Shown here: one piece after another, positions 35,301 through 47,300 of the stretch | Layout of the letters: each line of letters opens with the position of its first letter | Numbering within the stretch: the stretch's first letter is position 1 | Notes under the pieces: generated by a model | What the model was told of the DNA's origin: nothing | Database searches by the model: none | What the model saw: only the letters and a program-made list of their open reading frames with translations | NCBI GenBank assembly: GCA_963669155.1 | Contig: OZ022577.1 | Span: 32,029,053 to 32,093,052 of the forward strand | Source: Arbacia lixula | Lineage: Eukaryota; Echinodermata; Echinoidea; Arbacioida; Arbaciidae | Reading direction: 5' to 3' | Length of the DNA stretch: 64,000 bases | Translations under genes and position numbers: made by a program

Positions 35301-38300
35301 TTTTCCTCAGTCTTTTTATGATAACGTTTTGATATGCATTGTATTAGAGTGGAACTATTATTGTATTTTATGAGTCTGTGAAACAGAGCAGATGATAATC
35401 CACATCGATTATGTGTAGTCGTATCACTTCTCAGAGCAGTCAGAAATTTGTGACATTCGTTTTTAATAATCTTATTATTTTAGCTTTATTTTAGGGGTGC
35501 GATAGATGGCTTTGTCTGTAATTGTTAAGGACTACTCGAGCTGATCTAAAATTAATTATTTAATCATAAGAGCTAATCTACTGAGCAATCCTCTTTTGCT
35601 ATTTTAGGTGAGGAGGATAATGATATCCAGGATGGCCAAGCCTGAAGAAGTCCTTGTGGTGGAGAACGATCAGGGAGAGGTTGTCAGAGAATTCATGAAG
35701 GACACAGACTCCATCAACATGTACAAGAACATGAGGGAGACACTAGGTAAGTGCAGGATTCTTATATTATGTAGCACTTCAGTGTAGTGCTGAGGGCTTG
35801 AATTCTGGGTCAAACCCCTCTTGGAAGTTACACCATTGACAAGGTGCCCATACTTTATCCTATCAATCCAGATGTATGTAGTGGTTATATGGGAGGGAGT
35901 ATTCCTCAAAGGGGGTTGGATATTTAGTATAGGGTGCTTAGCAGAAACAGTAACAAGTGATTTCAACAGCAATTCTACTGGACAAGGGCTATAGAAGAAT
36001 TCAGTATTTGTTTGATGGTATTGGTGAAATGGTGCTGGGAGAATTGTTTTATATGCCCTATCTTCATGCATGAACACATACAATTTGTTGACATGATTTT
36101 ATTTGTCTACTGTGTTTTGCCTACTTTTGACAGTGTACCTGACTCATTTGGACTATGCAAACACGGAAACGATCATGACAGAGAAACTTGAGTTGCAAGT
36201 CAATGGGCAAGAGTGGTCATGGAAAAACCTGAACACGGTAAGTCTATGAGTGTCTTTTGTAGGAACAGTTGGCAGATTTAGCATAAAGATGAATACTTCT
36301 GCTTGAAATCAAATTGCTTCTTTTTCATACACCATATATAATGAACTTGCAAATTTGCTCTTATTGACCGTACTACTTTAAATCACAAATTGAGAATAGC
36401 ATGAGGAGGATGAGAAGTGCTTTCTGTAGCATAATTAAAGAAATTAACTCAAAGACCGTGTGATGCTACGCATACTTGGATTAGCAGTCAATGCCTGAGA
36501 AGTAGTTTCTGTACCATAAGTATCTCTTTATGTGCCATTGATGCATTTTTGCAGTGGTAGTACACACCATATCCATAGAACAGTATGGAGTCTGACTGTC
36601 AAGGACTTAGAGTAAACAATCATAGAAACTGTTTGGTGCTCTGCATACTTGGATATGAATTATCATTCTCATTGTTGTCGTCATTGTCCTACAGCTGTGT
36701 TGGGCCATTGGCTCCATCAGCGGGGCCATGCATGAGGAAGACGAGAAGAGGTTCTTGGTGACGGTCATCAAGGAGCTGCTGGGGCTGTGTGAGCAGAAGC
36801 GTGGCAAGGACAACAAGGCCATCATCGCCTCCAACATCATGTACGTGGTGGGCCAGTACCCTCGCTTCCTCAGGGCCCACTGGAAGTTCCTCAAGACGGT
36901 GGTCAACAAGCTCTTTGAGTTCATGCACGGTGAGGATGCGGCTCAGTGTGTGTGTGTGTGATTTGATGAGTTTGACTTCCATTGCTGATGTGACTGACAT
37001 CGGGCCAATTTCTTGGAACATGGATGCAATGCTGTAAATGCAAATTATGTGACATTGACGTAGCATACTAGAAAAATCATTGTATAACATTGACTTGGGT
37101 GTTGTTATGCAGTTATTGTAGAATACATACAAAATGTAGGATTTTTTCCAATTTCTACTTGTTTTGTGAGGCTATACAGTCGTGAAAAATATATTCAGAT
37201 TGACCTCATTTCTTATTACTAGTAGTTTTCTTTCTTGTACATTTATATGACCAACATTTTCTAATGGTAGGAAATTTATGAGGATACATGTATTAGTGTA
37301 TGTGGGTGCAGTTGTTTGTCACGATATGCGATTGTATGTTATTAAAAAACACATCCTCATGGTCATCGCTATTCTCACTGACAATCAAAGTGATTTTCAT
37401 TACATTCATTGGCGTCATGCATAATGTCAATGCATTATGTATGTTTGAATTTGTATGGTATTGCTATATAATGTCTGTGTTTTGTCTTTGGTTCATGCAT
37501 GATTCATTTAAAATATTAATTTTGATGCAAGAAAGCCATGGCGAGGTCATATAAGACCATGCTTCAGCTAATCATGTGTCAACTTTGTTTACATGTATTA
37601 GATTGGCATACTGTGGAAGAGAAAAGAGATAGTGATAGTGAGTTAGTCAGCTTTAGAGATCAATTGGTTATGCAAGCATGAATCAAACACAAAGCATTGT
37701 GACATTTGGGTGTCTTATTTTGCATGGTACTCTCTTGATATCCTTGTGATATCTTTCAGAATTATTTCATGATATCAAAGATATTACATTTTTTTATTTG
37801 AAGTTGTGATTTGGTTGTTTACGTTGTTTGGAGAAATTAGACAAGCATCAATCTGCCGTTAAATCTGTTTGATTTAATTACTGAAGATTTGTTGATAAAA
37901 CCCTGATGGTCTTATGAGTGTGCATCTTGCGGCTTGTTTTGAATCTGTTGATTATAGTTTCACCGCTTTACTTGGCAAATAAATGAACATGGTCATAATA
38001 ACAACAACATCTTGATCACAAGCCAGAATTGTAGGGTGTTGGCAATGCTATTTCAGAGGTCAGCAACATAGAATGAAAAAAGAAAATATCAGTTAACTTT
38101 CTGTAATATGACAAATGATAACAGCATACTTCTGAAATGTTTAAAGCCTTGGTGCTTTGATGTGCAAGAAAAACTTACTAATGCATGATTTTAAACAAAA
38201 TAAATGTGGAAACAATATGAAAAGATTGTACATAAATTCTGAGAAATTCTTTGGCAATTTTGAAGCATCAAAGAGCTGGTCCACAATGCCTATCAGTATT

Positions 38301-41300
38301 TTTTGTTAATTTAAGATTGTTTTTTTTTTGAAAAAATCAATATTGATATTGATCAAACGGAAGTTTGTACTGTAATGCAGAGAATACTTTCAATAGTGTT
38401 ATTATTTTGTTGACTGAAATTGAATTTTTGTAATTTTGGAGATTTGTTACCGAGAATACTGGAGTGCGAGATGCTGCATGTGACGAATGATATTAAGAAT
38501 GATATGTATTGCATTTGTCTCAAGTATTAGATATCATGTGTGTGTTATCCTTCTGCAGAAACACACGACGGAGTCCAAGACATGGCATGCGATACCTTCA
38601 TCAAGATTGCGCAGAAATGTCGGCGTCATTTTGTCCAGGTTCAAGTGGGCGAGGTGATGCCCTTTGTGGAGGAAATCCTCAACAACATCAACACAATCAT
38701 CTGTGACTTACAACCGCAGCAGGTAAGAAGCAGTGAATGTAAGCAGGGTGTCAAAGGAATTTCAGTTTATATCTACACAAAAATAAGCTGCTTAAACGCC
38801 AATCCCATAGGGATGGCTCCACTCCACAGGCACAGTTTACTTTGACATAGATTTTGCTGGTTCTGCTACAGTTAGAAAGAGTGGGTAGAAAAGTTTTAGC
38901 AGCAGGTGGAAGCCCCCATGTGGAGATAGCTTAAATTGCCCTTACAAATGGTTTAACTATGTTGGGTATGGTGCATGGCCTATTGCAAGTTAGGAAATGC
39001 TATATAAAACAACAAGAATTTTAATGAAAGTATAAGTCTTACAGAAAGATAGCGTGAAATGTGTTTGAAGCAATGTACAGCAATGATGTCGTCAACTTGG
39101 AACTGGAGATAAACATAGCATTGTGGCTGTTTTCTGGCAGGTTCATACATTCTACGAGGCAGTGGGCTACATGATCAGTGCGCAGACGGAAAGCATGGTT
39201 CAAGAGCACCTGATAGAGAAGTACATGCTGCTCCCAAACCAGGTGTGGGATAACATCATCCAGCAAGCAACAAAGGTTAGTTTGTCTCCCTGTAACCCTC
39301 TCAGTACCATGTGCATGAACTGTCTCATGAGTTAATGGGCCTTTTCTTACTTGGTAAAGAGAGGGTTAAATGTCATAAGTCTGTAATAAGGAACACTATG
39401 ATAAAATGAAAAGAGAGAGGTACTCCATATATGAATGGTTCTTTTAAAAAAGGAGTAAAATCCAAACAGAATTCAGACTTTTTTTTTGGTATTCTCTATG
39501 TTTACCGTGAGGTTTCCCTTGGAGTACCTGAACACAGTATGTAAAACCACACTCAATAGAAAGCTTGGTTTGTCTAGCGAATTTGTATTTTTATGGATTT
39601 AAGCGGGTTGGAAACATAAATAAAATGGGTTTAATCCCCTTTGGAATGTAGCAAATTTTTCCTTTGACATCTTTACCCCAGATGATAGTCCTGAAAAGTA
39701 CATTGCTTTGGAGATTAAAAATAACTATGTCAAGAAAATAGAATGGCTTAATGTATTGCAAAGTTGAGAAATAGCCAAGTACACAATGAATGATATGCAT
39801 TAAATCATATAAAGTGCTCAATGTCATGTTCCATCATATTTACAAAGCATAAAGAATGTGGTGCTGAAAATGAATGTGTCCTTGGGTGCTTTGGAAATTA
39901 TGCCTTATTGATTTCCCTGTTGTGTTTCTGTAATTTCCTGTCCAATGCTTTACTCATTTCCTTTGTTGGTGATATTATTTATTGTTATTACTGAAACCAC
40001 GCTTTTCTCATAAGGCCCAAAGCGATCATAATAAATTCAAACAATTATGAATACATGTACATGTAGTTAAAAAAAGAAATTCAATGTTGCAACTACAAAT
40101 TGCTACAAAGAACGTTTTTAGGCCATTTCTGAAAGATTTAACAGAGGAAGACAATTATACATTGTATAAGGACATGTGCTAACATAATCCAACAATATTG
40201 AATATATTAAATATTTATGGAAACACTAACATATTAATCTGTGCAAGACATTATGTGCATATTTTGTGTGATATTCCATGTAGAATGTTGACAAGCTGCA
40301 GGATCATGATGTTGTGAAGCAACTGGGAAGTATTCTCAAGACAAACGTCAGGGCGTGCAAGGCAATTGGCCATCCGTTTGTTATCCAGGTATGATCTGAA
40401 GTTCAAATTGTGCTTTGATAGAAAATTGTCTCGCTTTCTCAGCATTTTTGTGTGTTTTCTCAATATCATTACAAAAATTTGCTTTGTTTACATGGGCATT
40501 TTTGATGTTTTATTTGTGCCATGCATTCCCACATTAAAGACAGCCAGTCCCTTTTTCAGATCTCCACAAAACCATCGAAACATTGGCAAAACAGAGAAGT
40601 GTTAGCAAGCTCTATATGCACAATTTGAAACTGATACGTAGTGTAAAATTCAAATAATGCACGTAAACAACGTCTGATTAATAGTCTTTACCTCAGGCTC
40701 TTAGCAGTTTGTGGTGAAATATCTGCTTTATTGATTAATCTGTTTATCAAATTATAAAACGCATTATGAAAACAATGGTTCTATGGAAGGAATCATCTCC
40801 AAAGTTTACTAGTTACTCATAAAATTAGGATTTCACACACGCATAATAACCACATAGATACTGTAACAAAGACTAATACTTTTTTCGTAGTACGAAAAAA
40901 GTCGGTTTGAAATTTAACGGCTGAAATTTTTTACATATACAGAAAGCTTCAACATGCTATATTCTTAGAAATGGTCTGGAATCACACTTTCTTCAATTTA
41001 CGCTCGTGATAGACGATTTCAAATTTTAAGCTTGCAAAAGGGACGGACAATCTTTAAAGACACAAAGGTATATTATGAATGCCTGTGATATCGGTGTTCG
41101 AAATTTTGAATTAATTTGTTCCCTGTCAGTGATCTTATGAAATTGATGATCATATAGTTTCTCAAGGTAATTGCAACATTTTATTAGTTCACATGGGCTT
41201 GATCGATGCTTTTATTTGTGCCATGCATTCCCAAATCAATGACACAAAAGTATATTATGAATGCGTATGAATATATTTTAAAAGTATATGTTTCAGTGTA

Positions 41301-44300
41301 AACCTGACTTTTTCATGTTAAATCCTTGAAGTAATCTAGTTTTTTTTCTCACACAGTTATGCAACATCACATATTTTGTAGACAACACTTGGGTGAATAT
41401 ATCTTGATGGTATGTCTGTGTATGTCCATTGTTTATTTCTAGCTGGGTAGAATATACCTGGACATGTTGAACGTGTACAAGTGCATGAGTGAGAACATCT
41501 CAGGGGCCATCCAGCAGAACGGGGTACAGGTCACCAAGCAACCGGTCATCAGGAGTATGAGGACGGTCAAGAAGGAGACCCTCAAGCTTATCTCTGGCTG
41601 GGTCAGCCGGTCAAGTGACCCACAGATGGTAAGATATCCGAGCATTGGTCGTAGTACTTGGTCACACACTTAGTATTTTTGCCCTTTCTGTATCAGTATG
41701 GTAAATAAATTGTGGATATTGTAATTTCCCTCTTGTACGTATTTTTTCCTCAACTTTACACTAGTTGCGTGAAAAACTATTTACATAAGAAATTACAAAT
41801 GACTGTAGAAGTATATTTCGCATAGAGATATTTTCAGGATTTGCGACAATGCTGATCATTTCGGGAGCACTTTATGTCGCAGGCCAATATCCAAGGACCC
41901 AACACACAGGCCTACAAAATGATGCACAACAAGTCAGAAGTAACAACGCATCGTATTGGTCCACTGACAATACGCACTTTCCCTATCTAGCTAGTGATCG
42001 TGATCACAGTGCTTAAGATTACAGCATGTATCAACTGAAAGTGTGCTTTTCTTTGCCTTATGTATTTGTTGAAACGCATCATTCAATTTTCTTATATGGC
42101 AGGTCTGTGAAAACTTCATCCCACCATTACTGGAGGCAGTGCTAATCGACTATAGGAATAACGTCCCTGATTCCAGGGAACCTGAAGTCCTAAGCACTAT
42201 GGCGACAATTGTCAACAAACTGGAGGTGAGAGATCTCACTTAGATGAACGAAGCATGGAGGTGCAGAAATGTTATCACTGTTGCTTTTGTCAAGAGTAGA
42301 ACCTTCCATCGACAATCTACCACTCTGTACAAGTTTCCTTCCTTGGAAATTTGCCCGCCCCGTACAGGAATGCAAGTTTACAAGCAACATCAATTCAGAT
42401 GCTGGCATATTACATTTTGCCCATATTTTGTTGGCTTTGGGAGTTTAAACTATCTCACTTTTTGTCTCGCCCACCGGAGGTGAAGGCGAGACTAAGGGAT
42501 CCAAATGGCGTCCGTCCGTCGTCCGTCCGTCGTCCGTCCGTCGTCCGTCCGTCGTCCGTCCGTCCGTCGTCCGTCGTCCGTCACAAATGTTAAAGTTTAC
42601 CTGCAAGACTCTCTTATGATCCATAACTTCACATGGGTTGCTTGGATTACAACCTAACTTGGGTCATAGATGCACTGGGGGTACCTTCATGTTATGGTGG
42701 CGTTGGAGGTCACAGGATAAGGTCAAAGGTCATTTGAGGTCATACGTTAAAGTTTACCTGCAAGACTCTCTTTTGACAAATAACTTCACATGGGTTGCTT
42801 GGATTACAACCTAACTTGGGTCATAGATGCACTGGGGGTACCTTCATGTTATGGTACCGTTGGAGGTCACAGGATAAGGTCAAAGGTCATTTGAAGTCAT
42901 ACGTTAAAGTTTACCTGCAAGACTCTCTTTTGACAAATAACTTCACATGGGTTGCTTGGATTACAACCTAACTTGGGTCATAGATGCACTGGGGGTACCT
43001 TCATGTTATGGTACCGTTGGAGGTCACAGGATAAGGTCAAAGGTCATTTGAAGTCATACGTTAAAGTTTACCTGCAAGACTCTCTTTTGACAAATAACTT
43101 CACATGGGTTGCTTGGATTACAACCTAACTTGGGTCATAGATGCACTGGGGGTACCTACATGTTATGGTACCGTTGGAGGTCACAGGATAAGGTCAAAGG
43201 TCATTTGAGGTCATACGTTAAAGTTTACCTGCAAGACTCTCTTTTGACAAATAACTTCACATAGGTTGCTTGGATTACAACCTAACTTGGGTCATAGATG
43301 CACTGGGGGTACCTTCATGTTATGGTACCGTTGGAGGTCACAGGATAAGGTCAAAGGTCATTTGAGGTCATACGTTAAAGTTTACTTGCAAGACTCTCTT
43401 ATCACACATAACTCATCACATGTTGCTACAATGGCAATCAAACTTGGATGATGGATGCACTGGGGGCACCTGCATGTTATTGTGCTGTAAGAGGTCACAT
43501 GATAAGGTCAAAGGTCATTTGAGGTCATACATTAAAGTTTACTTGCAAGACTCTTGGTGAAGGCTTCCTAACTTGTGCACAGAATTGTGTGAGCATGTGT
43601 GAGCATTACTGATGTAGATTTAGGCAAACATTACTCATGCACATTTATGCAAATTTATTCAAAGTCACTATTTTGCACCTGATTTTGATGTTTTCTGTTT
43701 AAAGTTACTTATTTGTTTGTTTCAGTTTTCTTTTGCGTAGCAACGGAGATCGCGATATTTCTGGTTATTTTCGCAAGTGGGCGAGACACAATATTGCTAA
43801 TGCCTTGTTTGTGATGTTGAGGCTTAGGGAAAAGCTTCACTGGCAAAAAGTAACAATTGTTTAAAGTCATTAAGTCTTTGCATACCACATATGTATTTAT
43901 TTTCCAGTAATACACACAAATCCCTTAGAGTGCCATTTTATATGGCACAAAAAGAATTCATCTGATTAATACTGTACATTGTAATTCCACAGATTTTCTA
44001 ACTTGGCATCCCAGCTCATATCTCATGGGATGCTATATGACGTATAGTAGAACAAATGTCAAATGCCAGTTACCTGATAAACATTGTAATTTATGCCATT
44101 GTGAACCACAGGGAAGCATCACGGCAGAGATTCCACAGATCTTCGATGCTGTCTTTGAGTGCACGCTGGAGATGATCAACAAGGACTTTGAGGAGTTCCC
44201 CGAGCACAGAACCAACTTCTTCCTGCTGCTGCAGGCCGTCAACAACCACTGCTTCCCAGCCCTGCTCAAGATCTCTGCCGTCCAGTTCAAGCTAGTGCTC

Positions 44301-47300
44301 AACTCCATTATCTGGGCCGTCAAGCACACCATGAGGAATGTGGCCGACACAGGTATGTGCACCCAAGTCATTTTGGATAGGATTAGACGTGTAATGTAGT
44401 GAGACTTGTTGAAACACCACCCCACATATGAAGTGTGGTCTTTATGTACAGGTTACCTTATAACAGTTTTTCATGAAAAACACTGGTCATGGGTAATAAT
44501 AAATACATGTCTTCTTAAAATGTGATATGCCTTTGGAACAGGGCTCCCAATTATTAGGAAACGCAGTGGGTCAGCAAGTGTGAAGGTAAGTTATGAAGAG
44601 CATTTTGACAACTGCAAAGAAGCGAAACATAGCTACCATATCTTTCCCATGGGCGGGAAAATTCCATAAGTGGTTCATGAAAGGGAAGCTGAAAAGGGGA
44701 TGGCATATGAATTATTTAAGTTTCTAAAAGGAAAAACATCAGCTTTTGGAAATAATATTTCCACTGTTATATGCAAATGCAAGTTGTGCATGTGATTATA
44801 TCACACAAATAACGCAATACTCATTTTTTTCCCCACAGGTCTTTCAATACTGTATGGGCTACTGCAGAATGTGTGGCAAGATGCAACTGTAGCACAGAGC
44901 TTCTACCAGACATACTATACCGATGTCTTGCAGCATGTGCTCTCAGTCGTTACTGATACATCACACACAGCAGGTACGACAGTCAAGAAGGTTGTTTTGT
45001 TAACAACATTCAGTGCATTTAGTGTATTTGAACCAGACTTAAATAAATGAAATAAAATGATTGATTCAAACAAATTGCGAGCATTATATGTTACGATGTA
45101 TCTTGTTTATTGTAATTTATTATATTTATGGAATAGGAAAAAAGGGTGGATACCAAAATGGAGAAATGTAAAAGTCAAATCTTGATTCCTTCATTCTATA
45201 TCTAGTCTTGTTAATGAAAGGATAACATAATAGTAATATATCTGTCAACACTATCATACTATGTTGCTACATCATGCATACATGTTTTGATACACCTACC
45301 CCCACCATTCCTCTGCCTTCTCTCCTTTTGTGAAAAAGAAAGGAGTTATGCATGCTCTCCATCTGTGAATTGTCTTTTATTTCTGTTCCCTAGGATTGAC
45401 GCAACATGCAACCATCTTGGCCTACATGTTCAGCATCGTTGAAAACACCAAGATCACAAAGCCCCTTAGTTCATCACAGGGAGAAAGAAGCAATGAACTG
45501 TACATCAAAGACTTCACAGCAGGACTGCTCAAGGCTGCCTTCCCCCATTTACAAGCGTGAGTGTGATTCATTTTTCACTTCCAAAGGCTTATGCCTCATC
45601 CACAAAGTGCTCATGTCATCAAGTTACGAAACTCTGTCTCCAATACAAAATTGCAAAAGTGAAGGTGAAATAAGTTCAAAGGCAATTTCATATGCTTCAT
45701 GTATTGATGGAAACCAACATATGCTTATTGATGTTACAATATACCTATGAAGTTGTGATTCAGTAGCATATTATCAGTCAAAAAGAGTATCAAAAGGAAG
45801 AAAAAGAATGTGCAAAATTATATGAATAAATTTTGATGTGTTTTACATTCTTTTACAGGATCCTTACTAATGAATGTATGCCTAAGATTTCTTTTCCTAA
45901 ACTAGAAAGTTTTTTTTTCTGTTTTTCACTTATATGGTAGAAAAAATGGAATAGATATTGACCAAAATTGAACACATGCACAAATCAAATGAAAACATGT
46001 TAAGGCATTCAGGTGTGTCAATTGAATGAAGACATTTCTGTGAATTATTACTGACAAAAACGTTGGGAATATATTGTCATGTCTTAGAGTGGTTAAGTTC
46101 TTGAAAGTGTTTTGATTTGGAAAATTACAAAATACAAGAAAAGAACATGAAATATTCTGAACATAACGTGCTGTGTACTAATTCCTGTGTTGTGGCATTC
46201 TTTGACTGCTCTTGTGTCTTTCTGCTTTCCAGTCCGCAGATCAAGATTTTTGTCACAGGTCTGTTCAGCTTGAACCAGGACATCCCAGCATTCAAGGAAC
46301 ATTTGAGGGACTTCTTGGTGCAAATTAAGGTTTGTCAAATAAATGCCTCTGTGTACACTGAACTATCAAAAGGGGAAAATGAAAAAATGCATCAGAGTGT
46401 GACTTATTTTTTAGTAGGCCTTTGCCTTTTTTGGGACTCTAGATACAAATTTTAAGTGGCAATAGTGGTAAATAATACTCAGATCTTCTGAGAAAAATGT
46501 TCAACCTCCATATTATTATTCATAAAAAATAAGCCAAGTATGTGTATCATGCATCCTTGATCAGAAATCAATAATACTGTTTTATCATGTTATTCTGTAA
46601 TTATTATCGTAGATAGCTAGATTTTCATTTACTCAAGAAATTAATTGTATTAATATGTGAATTACCTTTAATTTACTGAGGGGCTGAATGTGGCTTTAAC
46701 CCTATATAGCCCGGGGGGAGGGGGGGGGGGGGCAAAAACAGCCCCCCCCTAAGATCTCGACCGTTGATCGCGTCACCGATGCCGTAATCTCCACAATTCA
46801 ATTGTCAATTGCACCAAAATTATTCAAATTTATTTTTAATTAATTAATTATGCTAATTTAATGCATAAAAATTATAATTTGGTTGTAAATCTTTAAATAT
46901 TGCCCCAAAACTGCTAGATATCAGTCCAGACACTCTTCTTAGGATTATTATCAAATAAGGATTTTAAAAAATGGCAATATCAAAGTTTTTCTTATGTATT
47001 TTATTGTTTTTTTAATTTCTTATGTATTTCCTTGTTTTTTTGACCTAATGTTTTTCATTGTTTTTTGATGGAAATTGTTAGCAACACTATTTCAGTCATA
47101 AATAGCATGAAATCTATTGTTTTTCATCAGTAGAAATAGATATAATGATACATTTATGAATTTTGGCTAAATACAGAATTTGCATTGGATTTGTACATGA
47201 AATCACGTTTTTGAGCAATTTTGGGTCTGACATGCACGTACAAAATGTTACGTAACTTCGGAACCGTGTACCCCCGTGTCGCAAATTTGGTCTTAAAAGT

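Larger units (their letters stand above)
42463..43788. mobile_element. Element with CCGT microsatellite and 157-bp core repeats in XPO1 intron 17
   Basis: The unit is bounded by an exact 12-bp inverted repeat, TGTCTCGCCCAC (42463-42474) and GTGGGCGAGACA (43777-43788). Inside are a CCGT/CCGTCGT microsatellite, six 157-bp tandem units plus a partial one, and a unique tail. No coding frame is credible. This microsatellite-plus-core-repeat layout matches pearl elements of bivalves and DINE-1-like Helitron relatives, where ACGG microsatellites (CCGT on the other strand) are typical. Clear TIRs are less typical of that group, so placement is tentative. Confidence 0.7.

Noticed and set aside
42589..43556. 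Possible CRISPR-like array
   Set aside because: The repeats are contiguous 157-bp units with no spacers, in a eukaryotic intron.
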